Positions 8,841 to 17,389 of a stretch of DNA of 64,000 nucleotides are shown here, piece by piece; position 1 is the first letter of the stretch; each line of letters opens with the position of its first letter. Source of the stretch: CBDBDZ01 sp965204215. Lineage in GTDB: Bacteria > Pseudomonadota > Gammaproteobacteria > Pseudomonadales > GM7GCV1. Made by a program: the position numbers and the translations under genes. The stretch spans positions 124,001 to 188,000 of the forward strand of contig CBDBDZ010000014.1 of the NCBI GenBank assembly GCA_965204215.1, read 5' to 3'. The notes under the pieces were generated by a model that searched no databases, was not told the DNA's origin, and worked only from the letters and a program-made list of their open reading frames with translations.

Positions 8841-10181
8841 TTATAAATCAGAACCTGCTTGCCTATGAATCCATTTCAAGTAAGCATTGGCACCAACAGT
8901 CATTAATGGTTTAGGAGGTAGTCGATTGGGCTTAGGTTCAGCTCGTAGCAAGTTCACTAACGGATTGCTTTGTCCTGTTGCAAAATCGGCAATTAACATA
9001 CCACCTAATGTACCTTTACTTAGCCCTAACCCGTTATGGCAGCAGGCGGCATAAAGGTTGGGTTGTAATTGCTCAAAAATAGGAACAGAATTTAGGGAAA
9101 GGCAAAGGTGTCCCCCCCAGCGGTACTGCATGGCTACATCGTTTAACATAGGGAAACGTTGTTGAAAAGACTTATCGTGGCGCCTGCCTAAATGTTCAAT
9201 TTGCTTTGCTGTGGTTTCTTTATTCGCGTTGTAGGTAAAGGTATTGCGAATGATGATACGCGAACTGTTGTTATAGTTAATTTTTCTAACCGTTGTACCC
9301 ATTGGGTGAGCGGGAATAAGGCCCCATTCATCATGTCCGCCTAAGCGTTTAACCTGCTCGGATGTTAATTCCTCAGTCATACTTGAAAAGGTGTAAATTG
9401 GTATAGTGCGATTGTTATAAAACCCGAAAGATTCCAGATGACCGTTTACGGTTAAAATAATTTTTCCAGCAGCAATTACACCTTGTGGGGTTTGAATACG
9501 GTAGCCAGAGTTGTCGATTTCAATTTGTAGTGCGGGACAATTTTCAAAAATACTGATCAGGTGATGTTGTTGCAGGCCAGCTACTATATCCAGTATATAA
9601 CGTGCAGGTTGTAATACTGCACAATTGGGTGTGTAAATTCCTGAACTAAAATATTGTGAACCTGTAAGCTCACGCATTTGCGAGGCGGACAGGGCTTGAA
9701 ACGACTCATCTAACTGATTTAAATGACGGCAGAAAGTGTTCAGAGCCTTTTGCCCGGTACCATCGGTTGCGCCGTGGTACTTGCCACAGAGTTTGAAGCT
9801 ATCGCCTAAGTTATAGTCAGTTGCCATTTGCCGGGCAAAATCAATAGCGCTGCGGTTTAATAAAATTTGATTGAGGTCTTGTTGACGTCCAGCACCTGAA
9901 TAATCATCACTTTGCAGTTCGTGAGGCAGGTCAATCATAAACCCTGAATTGCGACCACAGGCGCTCCACGCAATTTTTTGAGCATCAATTAAAGTTATTG
10001 ATTGACCATTCGTATTTTCCATAAGCCGTCTACAGGCACTAACGCCGGCAAAGCCAGCACCAATAACTAACCAATCTGTATCATGGCGGTTTTGAAAACC
10101 ACCAAAATGTGGTTTTTCACCTGCAATTTCATACCATCCACAATGTGAAAAGTCATTGGGAAATTGCGTGACGTTAAGCAT
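8841..10181 (-). CDS. FAD-dependent amine oxidoreductase (DAO family, PuuB-like)
   Basis: A 446-residue DAO-fold flavoprotein. The dinucleotide motif VIGAGFAGVSACRRL lies near residues 35-49, followed by GRNSGFMIDLP, a motif like that of PuuB/gamma-glutamylputrescine oxidase relatives, and a C-terminal CCHNGLGLSKGTLGG that closes the FAD site. I prefer the ATG at 10181, 13 bases after the aldehyde dehydrogenase stop, to one at 10232 that would run into that gene. Likely job: oxidise a secondary or primary amine to an imine/aldehyde that the neighbouring dehydrogenases take further. Substrate inferred only. Confidence 0.85.
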   Translation of the reverse strand: MLNVTQFPNDFSHCGWYEIAGEKPHFGGFQNRHDTDWLVIGAGFAGVSACRRLMENTNGQSITLIDAQKIAWSACGRNSGFMIDLPHELQSDDYSGAGRQQDLNQILLNRSAIDFARQMATDYNLGDSFKLCGKYHGATDGTGQKALNTFCRHLNQLDESFQALSASQMRELTGSQYFSSGIYTPNCAVLQPARYILDIVAGLQQHHLISIFENCPALQIEIDNSGYRIQTPQGVIAAGKIILTVNGHLESFGFYNNRTIPIYTFSSMTEELTSEQVKRLGGHDEWGLIPAHPMGTTVRKINYNNSSRIIIRNTFTYNANKETTAKQIEHLGRRHDKSFQQRFPMLNDVAMQYRWGGHLCLSLNSVPIFEQLQPNLYAACCHNGLGLSKGTLGGMLIADFATGQSNPLVNLLRAEPKPNRLPPKPLMTVGANAYLKWIHRQAGSDL

Positions 10182-10194
10182 TGGTTGCCGGGAA

Positions 10195-11712
10195 TTAAGG
10201 TAGTGATTCGACTTGTTGGTCGGAGATATCAACCCAAATGGTTTTTAATTGGGTGTATTGGTCATGGGCATGAACAGAATTATCGCGCCCACCAAAACCT
10301 GATTGTTTATATCCGCCAAACGGTGTGCTGATATCACCTTCGCCAAAGCAGTTGACCGTAACTGTGCCAGCGCGAATAGCGCGAGCCATGCGGTGCGCTG
10401 ATTTAATATTGCTAGAAAACACCGAAGCGGTTAACCCGTATTCGGTGTCATTGGCAGCCTTAATGGCGCTGTCGCTGCTGTTAACTTCAATAACCGCCAA
10501 CACCGGGCCAAAAATCTCTTCACGCGCAATTCGCATATCGGAGTTAACGCCGTCAAATATGGTGGGTTCAATAAAATACCCTGCTCCCTTGACTTCAAAG
10601 GCATTGCCTCCAGCGACCAAGTTAGCGCCCTCTTGTTTGGCTTGCTCAATGTAACCCATAATTTTATGGAAGTGTTTCTCGCTGATAATAGCTCCTAAAT
10701 TATTACTTGGGTCAAGTGGATCGCCAGTGCGCCACTGCTGGGTGCGATATTGTATTTTTTCCAGCAATGCCTGCTTAATGTCGCTGTGGACAATAAGTCG
10801 AGAATTGGAAGAACAGTTTTCCCCCATATTCCAAAATACGCCATTGGTGACATGCTGCGCAACCACATCCAAATCATCGGCATCATCCATTACCACACAG
10901 GGGTTCTTTCCACCACATTCAAGCACAACCTCCTTCAAATTGCTCTCACCAGAATACTTTAAAAACGCTTTGCCTACAGCAGTTGAACCAGTGAAGGTAA
11001 TCATATCAATATCGGGGTGTATTCCCAACGCTCTACCTACCATTGAACCACTGCCTGTTACAACATTAAGTACCCCGTCGGGAATGCCCGCCTCGGTAGC
11101 CAGTTCGGCTAACCTTAAAGTTGCCATACTGGTTTCCTGAGCAGGCTTGATAATTAAACTGTTGCCAGAGGCAAGAGCTGGTCCTAGTTTCCAGGCTACC
11201 ATTAACAGAGGGAAATTCCAGGGGACAACCGCAGCTACAACGCCAATGGCTTCACGCACTACCATGGCTAATACATCGTCGCCAGTGGGAGCAACCTGAT
11301 CGTAAATTTTGTCAATTAATTCTGCATGCCATTGAATACAATGTATGGCTTCTGGTATATCCACTGTTTCCACTTCGGCAATAGGTTTACCGCTTTCTAA
11401 ACTCTCTAAAACCGCTAATTCGTGTTGATTGCGTTTAATTAACTTGCATAGCTTAATTAATATTTGTTTGCGCTCTGAAGGGTGGCATTTAGACCAAATA
11501 CCCGATTCAAATGCTTCTTTGGCTTTTTCTACTGCCAGATTTACTTCATCCTGCCCGCAAACACTTATTGCTGTAAGAGTCTCGCCGGTGGCAGGGTTTA
11601 TGGTATCAAAGGTTGTATCGGTGGCAATAGCCTTGCCATTAATGTAGGCAGCAGTAGGGAAAATTTGTGAGGCAGCAAGCGATTTGTATTCGTTTTCAGT
11701 AAGTACAGTCAT
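10195..11712 (-). CDS. NAD(P)-dependent aldehyde dehydrogenase (PuuC-like)
   Basis: A 505-residue ALDH. Seen: the cofactor/oxyanion region VVPWNFPLLM, FTGSTAVGKAF, the general base Glu in VVLECGGKNP, and the nucleophile Cys in GENCSSNSRL, then EEIFGPV. The closest resemblance is to PuuC-type gamma-aminobutyraldehyde dehydrogenases, which matches the PuuB-like oxidase next door. It lies three bases downstream of the DapA-like gene. It should turn an aldehyde made by the oxidase, or a keto-acid semialdehyde made by the DapA-like enzyme, into the acid. Confidence 0.88.
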   Translation of the reverse strand: MTVLTENEYKSLAASQIFPTAAYINGKAIATDTTFDTINPATGETLTAISVCGQDEVNLAVEKAKEAFESGIWSKCHPSERKQILIKLCKLIKRNQHELAVLESLESGKPIAEVETVDIPEAIHCIQWHAELIDKIYDQVAPTGDDVLAMVVREAIGVVAAVVPWNFPLLMVAWKLGPALASGNSLIIKPAQETSMATLRLAELATEAGIPDGVLNVVTGSGSMVGRALGIHPDIDMITFTGSTAVGKAFLKYSGESNLKEVVLECGGKNPCVVMDDADDLDVVAQHVTNGVFWNMGENCSSNSRLIVHSDIKQALLEKIQYRTQQWRTGDPLDPSNNLGAIISEKHFHKIMGYIEQAKQEGANLVAGGNAFEVKGAGYFIEPTIFDGVNSDMRIAREEIFGPVLAVIEVNSSDSAIKAANDTEYGLTASVFSSNIKSAHRMARAIRAGTVTVNCFGEGDISTPFGGYKQSGFGGRDNSVHAHDQYTQLKTIWVDISDQQVESLP

Positions 11713-11715
11713 AGT

Positions 11716-12633
11716 TTATACCAGGTCAGAAAGAGTTGTTTTAAGCGTTTTTAACACGCGTTCTACATCGCGTTTTTGTTCTTTGACCAATTCCAGCAAT
11801 GGTGCGCGAACTGGACCAGTGGGTAACCCTTCCAGCTGGCAGGCATATTTAATAGTTTGAATAAACTTGCCTCCTTGTTCAAGAATACCCATAAAAGGCA
11901 TAAGCGCCGACATAATTTTTCGGCCTTTATCAAAGTCTTTCTCAATAACACAGGCCTTGTAAAGAGCAATATGTTCTTTAGGCAGGCAGTTACCACCACC
12001 ACAAACCCAACCCTTCGCACCCCATGCAAAGAATTCTAACGCCTGGTCATCCATGCCACACATTAAGTTAATTTGCGGATATTCTCTGGCAAGTAAATGC
12101 AGTTGATTAATATCGCCAGTAGACTCTTTAATGGATTGAAAATTGCGGCTTTTACCCACAATATCAAAAAATTCTTCACCCATGGTTGTACCAGTGCGGC
12201 CAGGGTAATTGTAGAGCATGACTGGTAAGTTGACGGCGCGGTCAATGGTTAAAGCGTGGTGTGCTAATTCGCGCTGCGTGGGCACGGCGTAATAAGGAGA
12301 ACCCATAAGTATTGCGTCAGCATTGTGCTTTTTGGCCATAAGCCCATAGGCGATGGAATCATCTGGTCGAATAGCTCCAACCCCTACTACCAACTGGACG
12401 TTGTGGGAGTTGTCAGCGTTAAAACGGCAGATAGTTTCGGACGCTAATTTTACCAGGAGTGAACGTTCATCACTATTTTGGACATAGTATTCACCTGTAG
12501 TACCGCCGACAACAATGCCGTGAACGCCAGATTTACATAAGTGATTGACAACATTAATAAAGCCTGCTTCGTCAATGGCACCGTCACTGTGATAGGGGGT
12601 AATGACAGGTGGATAGATACCTTGAAATTTCAT
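11716..12633 (-). CDS. DapA-family lyase/deaminase
   Basis: A 305-residue TIM-barrel protein of the dihydrodipicolinate synthase/N-acetylneuraminate lyase superfamily. Seen: GGTTGEYY near residues 43-50, the tyrosine of MLYNYPGRTG, and the Schiff-base lysine in SIKESTGD. A true DapA usually has GTTGE with a different pocket; here the company (FAD oxidase, semialdehyde-type dehydrogenases) recalls hydroxyproline-type pathways, in which a DapA homologue (HypD) deaminates pyrroline-hydroxycarboxylate to alpha-ketoglutarate semialdehyde. That assignment is inference. Confidence 0.85.
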   Translation of the reverse strand: MKFQGIYPPVITPYHSDGAIDEAGFINVVNHLCKSGVHGIVVGGTTGEYYVQNSDERSLLVKLASETICRFNADNSHNVQLVVGVGAIRPDDSIAYGLMAKKHNADAILMGSPYYAVPTQRELAHHALTIDRAVNLPVMLYNYPGRTGTTMGEEFFDIVGKSRNFQSIKESTGDINQLHLLAREYPQINLMCGMDDQALEFFAWGAKGWVCGGGNCLPKEHIALYKACVIEKDFDKGRKIMSALMPFMGILEQGGKFIQTIKYACQLEGLPTGPVRAPLLELVKEQKRDVERVLKTLKTTLSDLV

Positions 12634-12715
12634 CGTTAATTCTTATAAAATATGCCAGTTTGATTTATGTATTAGTCGAACCTGAAATGAAATAGCATAA
12701 TTAGATGGAGGTTCA

Positions 12716-14161
12716 TTAGTCGGTCCAACCGGTTATCGTTTTAACTTCCAGAAAATCTTCCAGCCCCCAAACGCCACCTTCACGACCATTGCCTGATTGT
12801 TTAAACCCACCAAAGGGAGCACCTTCGCCTGCGTAGTTGCCGTTTAATTCGACAACCCCGGAGCGCAGGCGTTTTGCCATGCGTTTGGCGCGTGCCATAT
12901 CGGATGTCTCAATATAATTGGTTAAACCGTAAGGGGTGTCGTTGGCAATAGCGATGGCTTCTTCTTCGGTATCAAAGGGCATAATGGCTATAACCGGACC
13001 AAAAATTTCTTCACGGGCGATAGCCATATCATCAGAAACATCGGCAAATACGGTGGGTTTAATGAAATAACCGCCTTGTAAAGCTTCGGGTAACTCAGGT
13101 GAACCTTCACCGCCAATAACCAATTTTGCACCTTCAATAATGCCAGAGCGGATTAAGCCTTGTATTTTGTCAAAATGTACCTTTGAGACGACAGGACCGA
13201 GATGGTCACCTGATGCCAACGCATCGCCTAACTGGATTGATTCGGTAACGGTTTTGGCGGTTTCTACTGCCTTTTCGTAAATTGAGCGTTGCACTAACAT
13301 TCTTGAAGGAGCATCGCAAGACTGACCAGAGTTATGCATTAGACGCATAACGCCTCGCTCTACTGCATCGATATCGGCATCGGCAAAGATAATATTTGCC
13401 CCCTTGCCCCCCAATTCCAGGCTGACACGCTTGATACTGTCGGCAGCATTTTTGGTAATAGCTTTACCTGCTCTAGTTGAGCCTGTAAATGAAATCATAT
13501 CAATATTAACATGTTGCGATAGTTGAGTACCAACGCCAATACCGTCTCCATTTACGAGGTTAAAGACTCCTGCCGGGAAATTTGCTTTGTCAATCATTTC
13601 GGCAAAAAACACTGATGAAAGCGGCGCAATTTCAGACGGTTTAAGTACCATAGTGCAACCTGCGGCAAGTGCAGGGGCGACTTTTAGCACCATTTGGTTC
13701 ATTGGCCAATTCCATGGAGTGATTAAGCCGCAAACCCCGATGGGTTCAAGGCTGATATGGGTGTCTTTACAGTTTTCATTTAAGGGTCGCTCAAAGGTAA
13801 AATTGCGCGCAGTGTCGATAATATTGCTTAAATGCATAGAACCAGAGCTCACTTGGTCGCTAAGAGACATATCAATGGGCGCGCCCATTTCTAATGACAT
13901 TAACTTGCCCATGGCGTCGGCGTTTTTATTGTAAATATCCAACAGTTTTTGCATCAGAGACAAGCGGTCATCCAGATGGGTTTGACTCCATTTAACAAAA
14001 GCTTTTTTTGCAGCGGCTACTGCGGCGTTAGTATCGACTTCGCTACCTAATGAAATTACTCCACAAGGCTTGCCAGTGGAGGGGTTGATAACATTGTGGT
14101 CGCAGGGGATAACAGGGGCAACCCATTCGCCGTCGATGTAAAATTTACGATTATCAATCAT
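12716..14161 (-). CDS. Aldehyde dehydrogenase (first gene of the catabolic operon)
   Basis: A 481-residue ALDH with FTGSTRAGKAI, the base in VSLELGGKGAN, the catalytic Cys in NSGQSCDAPSRM, and EEIFGPV. It differs clearly from the other ALDH at 10195-11712, so the operon probably has two aldehyde steps. It is the promoter-proximal gene; an 82-base gap separates it from the DapA-like gene, and the 102-base region to the divergent permease gene must hold both promoters. Confidence 0.88.
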   Translation of the reverse strand: MIDNRKFYIDGEWVAPVIPCDHNVINPSTGKPCGVISLGSEVDTNAAVAAAKKAFVKWSQTHLDDRLSLMQKLLDIYNKNADAMGKLMSLEMGAPIDMSLSDQVSSGSMHLSNIIDTARNFTFERPLNENCKDTHISLEPIGVCGLITPWNWPMNQMVLKVAPALAAGCTMVLKPSEIAPLSSVFFAEMIDKANFPAGVFNLVNGDGIGVGTQLSQHVNIDMISFTGSTRAGKAITKNAADSIKRVSLELGGKGANIIFADADIDAVERGVMRLMHNSGQSCDAPSRMLVQRSIYEKAVETAKTVTESIQLGDALASGDHLGPVVSKVHFDKIQGLIRSGIIEGAKLVIGGEGSPELPEALQGGYFIKPTVFADVSDDMAIAREEIFGPVIAIMPFDTEEEAIAIANDTPYGLTNYIETSDMARAKRMAKRLRSGVVELNGNYAGEGAPFGGFKQSGNGREGGVWGLEDFLEVKTITGWTD

Positions 14162-14263
14162 TTCGCTCTTTGAAGAATTAGTCTATATTATGTGCGCCAT
14201 TCTAATTAAAATTTAGCTTTTGTCTAAGCACTTAAACTATAATTTCTCAAATTTTGAAAAAAT
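14162..14263. promoter_or_regulatory. Divergent promoter region of the catabolic operon and the permease
   Basis: This 102-base AT-rich gap separates two divergently read transcripts. Facing right there is a TATAAT at 14238-14243, 21 bases before the permease ATG, without a strong -35. A regulator gene is not found next to it, so control is unknown. Confidence 0.45.
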
Positions 14264-15580
14264 ATGACAACAAAAAACTGGTTCGCTCCTTCAACCGTTA
14301 CAGCTGTAGTTATTGCCAATATGATTGGTACTGGCGTCTTTACCAGTTTAGGGTTTCAATTGGTGGGCATTCAATCAACTCCTGTGTTGTTGATATTGTG
14401 GATTTTAGGGGGTATTATTGCGTTTTGTGGCGCGCTTTGTTATGCGGAACTTGGTGCTGCACTGCCACGTTCTGGTGGTGAATATAACTTTTTATCGCAA
14501 CTTATCCACCCCTGCGCTGGTTTTGTGTCTGGCTGGGTATCTACCACTATTGGTTTTGCGGCACCAACTGCTTTGGCTGCTATAACCTTTGGCAAATATT
14601 TAAGCGCGGTCTTTCCACAGTTGCCCTATATACCGTTGGCTTGTATGTTAGTGATTACTCTCACATTTGTACATTCATTGAATCGACGTAGCAGCGGTGC
14701 TATGCAAAATCTGTTTACTTTGCTAAAAATAGGATTTATTGTGGTTTTTTGTGCGATTTCTTTGTGGTTAATTCGCAAGTCAGGTAATTTACAACCGGTT
14801 GAAATTATTCCCGGTATTGATGATTTTTCCATTATGACCAGTAGCTCTTTTGCGGTATCGCTAATTTATGTCAGTTATGCTTATACAGGATGGAATGCAG
14901 CTACTTATATCAGCAGCGAACTAAAACACCCGCAACAACAGTTGCCGCGAGTGCTATTGATAGGTACAGCGGTAGTAACGCTGTTATATGTGTTATTAAA
15001 TTATGTGTTCCTTCGCGTTGCGCCGATGGAGGCTATGGTTGGGAAGGTTGAGATTGGCTATGTTGCAGCAAGCTATGTATTTGGTGATTTCGGGACCGGG
15101 CTAATGGGAATTGCCATGGCATTTATGTTAATTTCCACCGTAAGTGCCATGATTATTGCAGGGCCCAGAGTGCTGCAAATGATAGGCGAAGATTTTAATT
15201 TTTTTAAATGGTTAGCCGTTGTCAACCGCTCGAGCATTCCTTCTCGCGCCATTATTTGCCAGTCGATTGTTACCTTGTTGTTTATCATTACAGGAACGTT
15301 TGATTCCATTTTAGTCTTTGCAGGTTTTACTTTAGGGCTCAATACTTTTGCAACAGTCATTAGCTTATTTATCTTGCGTTTAAAACAAAATAATCGTACT
15401 CAGTGTTTTCGCGTGTGGGGGTTTCCTCTGCCTCCAATTGTATATTTATTGTTAACGGGCTGGACTCTGAGCTACATTCTGATTCAACGCCCACAAGAGG
15501 CTTTGTTTGGTCTCGGTGTTATTGTAGCAGGGATTATTACCTATTTTTTATTAAACACATCAAGAGTATTTAACCCATGA
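14264..15580 (+). CDS. APC-superfamily amino acid/amine permease
   Basis: A 438-residue inner-membrane transporter with about twelve hydrophobic segments. The first helix carries the APC signature NMIGTGVFTSLG near residues 19-30, followed by the conserved YAELGAALPRSGGEYNF. Members swap or import amino acids, polyamines and related amines. Divergent to the catabolic operon, it is the likely importer of its substrate. Its stop overlaps the next gene by four bases. Confidence 0.88.
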   Translation: MTTKNWFAPSTVTAVVIANMIGTGVFTSLGFQLVGIQSTPVLLILWILGGIIAFCGALCYAELGAALPRSGGEYNFLSQLIHPCAGFVSGWVSTTIGFAAPTALAAITFGKYLSAVFPQLPYIPLACMLVITLTFVHSLNRRSSGAMQNLFTLLKIGFIVVFCAISLWLIRKSGNLQPVEIIPGIDDFSIMTSSSFAVSLIYVSYAYTGWNAATYISSELKHPQQQLPRVLLIGTAVVTLLYVLLNYVFLRVAPMEAMVGKVEIGYVAASYVFGDFGTGLMGIAMAFMLISTVSAMIIAGPRVLQMIGEDFNFFKWLAVVNRSSIPSRAIICQSIVTLLFIITGTFDSILVFAGFTLGLNTFATVISLFILRLKQNNRTQCFRVWGFPLPPIVYLLLTGWTLSYILIQRPQEALFGLGVIVAGIITYFLLNTSRVFNP

Positions 15581-15996
15581 AATATTTACACACTATGGTG
15601 CGAGTCACCAATATTGAAGAGTCGTTAAACTTTTATTGTAATCAATTAGGTCTGGTAGAGCTAAAACGCTATGACAATCAACAAGGTCAGTTTACATTGG
15701 TTTTTCTTGCCGCACCAGGCGATGAAACTGCGCAGGTAGAGCTGACATACAATTGGCAACCAGAAGCTTATTCTGAAGGCAGAAATTTTGGGCATTTAGC
15801 CTATGAAGTAGATGATATTTATGAAACCTGTCAAAAGCTTATGGATAAAGGGGTGACAATTAATCGACCACCGCGTGATGGCCGAATGGCATTTATTCGC
15901 TCGCCTGATAATATCTCTATTGAATTATTGCAAAAAGGCAGTGCACTGCCTATCGTTGAGCCTTGGGTATCCATGTCTAATATTGGTTTCTGGTAG
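15577..15996 (+). CDS. VOC-family protein, glyoxalase I-like
   Basis: A 139-residue vicinal-oxygen-chelate protein with two beta-alpha-beta-beta-beta units. Metal-ligand candidates are the histidine in YLHTMVRV, a glutamate in VELTYNW, the histidine in FGHLAYEVDD and the glutamate in SIELLQKG, the pattern of GloA. It overlaps the permease stop by four bases (ATGA). It may detoxify methylglyoxal or another reactive oxo-aldehyde produced by the catabolic pathway; canonical gloA is an alternative name. Confidence 0.8.
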   Translation: MKYLHTMVRVTNIEESLNFYCNQLGLVELKRYDNQQGQFTLVFLAAPGDETAQVELTYNWQPEAYSEGRNFGHLAYEVDDIYETCQKLMDKGVTINRPPRDGRMAFIRSPDNISIELLQKGSALPIVEPWVSMSNIGFW

Positions 15997-16037
15997 CAGC
16001 TTGGTGATTTTAAAAACATCAGCTTGCTCGAAAAATA

Positions 16038-16133
16038 ATGCTCACCATAGCCCTGCTATGTTTGTGCTTATTTTTGATGATGGAACGCCCGAATCGAGGA
16101 AAAGAATGCGCCAAAAAACTTTGGAAAAAATGA
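16038..16133 (+). CDS. Possible small hydrophobic ORF (31 aa)
   Basis: ATG at 16038 opens MLTIALLCLCLFLMM followed by a basic tail, ending at 16133. It coincides with one arm of an inverted repeat (16029-16076), and another frame through the same DNA (DDGTPESRKRMRQKTLEKMK) is equally open. Coding status is therefore doubtful. Confidence 0.2.
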   Translation: MLTIALLCLCLFLMMERPNRGKECAKKLWKK

Positions 16134-16145
16134 AGTTTAACCAGA

Positions 16146-17235
16146 CGCACATTCAACTCATAAGTGCACATTGGTTAGAAAAAATAAGTTTATCTTGAGT
16201 TAGCTCAAGAAATACCTGCCAAGGGGTTTTGTACCCCAAGCATTTACGTGGTCGATTATTAATTTTATCAACCGCATTAAATACCTCGGTAGTGGTTACT
16301 TTATCTAATGCCATGCCCTTAGGAAAATAACGTCTAAGCAACCCATTGCTTTGTTCGTTTAAGCCCCTCTCCCAACTATGATAAGGCCTAGCAAAATAGC
16401 CTTTACAATCGAGCTTTTCGGCAATGATATTATGGGCTGAGAACTCACGACCATTATCATAGGTTATCGTGTGGACATAATCCCTAAAAGTAGCTAAAAG
16501 AGTGATAACTGCGGCGCTTGTTAGCTCTGCTGTCTTACGGGCAATTGGCATAGCTAGATAAAGTCGACTACGCCGCTCTGCTAGTGTAACGATAGCTCCT
16601 TTATGGCCTTTACCAATAACCGTGTCCGCTTCCCAATCGCCTAATCGGCTTTTTTTATCAACAATAGAGGGGCGTTCTTCAATATCAATCCGATTGGGGA
16701 TACGGCCTCTATAATCGTTCTTACCATAGCGTTTGCGGTTCTTTTTAGAGGCATGACTCAAATGCCGATAAAGATTGCCTCCCTTGGCTTTATCGGCATA
16801 AATAAAGCGATAGACACTTTCATGATGAATACTAATGCCTTGCTCCATCTTGAGAATGGCGCAAATAATCTCAGGACTCCAGTCTATCTTCAACTTCTTA
16901 ATAATAAAATCTTGAATCGATTTTGTTAGCTTTATTGACTTTGTCTTCATTTGATGTCGTTGCTGAGCTTTCTCATGAGCCTGCTTAAAACGGTAACCAT
17001 TCAAGCCAGTATTGCGCTTCAATTCACGACCTATCGTTGTATGGTGACGACCCATACTTTTTGCTATCGATGAATTGCTAAATCCGCTTCGTTTCATGGT
17101 GTAAATGTGGTATCTTTCGTTGTCGGTTAATTGTATATATCGTGTGGTCATTGCATCACCTTTAAGTTTTTCGACGAACTGCATTATACAGTTAATCGAC
17201 TTTTTTAAGATGTGCACTTATTATGCGAACTTAGG
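16146..17235 (-). mobile_element. IS30-family insertion sequence, copy 1
   Basis: A 1090-base element bounded by imperfect inverted ends sharing the core ATAAGTGCACAT, 14 bases in from each tip. It is flanked by a 3-bp target duplication AGA (16143-16145 and 17236-17238), which fixes the borders. One transposase gene. It looks identical to copy 3 at 50877-51966, so movement was recent. Confidence 0.9.
16153..17151 (-). CDS. IS30-family transposase
   Basis: A 332-residue DDE transposase. I use the start at 17151 (MTTRYIQLTDNERYHIY), preceded by AAAGGTGAT as ribosome-binding site, not the upstream ATG at 17217. An N-terminal helix-turn-helix (SNSSIAKSMGRHHTTIGREL) is followed by the catalytic core with GDWEADTVIGKG (first Asp), TYDNGREF (second Asp) and the glutamate region RGLNEQSNGLLRRYFPKG. 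It separates the glyoxalase-like gene from ggt and may insulate them. Confidence 0.95.
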   Translation of the reverse strand: MTTRYIQLTDNERYHIYTMKRSGFSNSSIAKSMGRHHTTIGRELKRNTGLNGYRFKQAHEKAQQRHQMKTKSIKLTKSIQDFIIKKLKIDWSPEIICAILKMEQGISIHHESVYRFIYADKAKGGNLYRHLSHASKKNRKRYGKNDYRGRIPNRIDIEERPSIVDKKSRLGDWEADTVIGKGHKGAIVTLAERRSRLYLAMPIARKTAELTSAAVITLLATFRDYVHTITYDNGREFSAHNIIAEKLDCKGYFARPYHSWERGLNEQSNGLLRRYFPKGMALDKVTTTEVFNAVDKINNRPRKCLGYKTPWQVFLELTQDKLIFSNQCALMS

Positions 17236-17246
17236 AGAGTTAATAT

Positions 17247-17333
17247 ATGCAACAACAAAAACGCTCTATTTGGAATTATTCACTTGAGGGCAATGAGTTA
17301 ATAAAACAACGCAGAAAAAAACTAAAAAAGTAA
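17247..17333 (+). CDS. Possible 28-aa basic peptide
   Basis: A short frame MQQQKRSIWNYSLEGNELIK ends in a lysine/arginine-rich tail (RRKKLKK). A GGAG lies about 10 bases before the ATG, partly in the IS end/target duplication. Before IS30 inserted, the frame lay directly after another short frame ending KMKFNQS. No family recognised. Confidence 0.25.
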   Translation: MQQQKRSIWNYSLEGNELIKQRRKKLKK

Positions 17334-17389
17334 ATATCTGCTTGAATTTTGTTTAAACTAACAGGGAATACCCACCCTAAGCCATTTCC

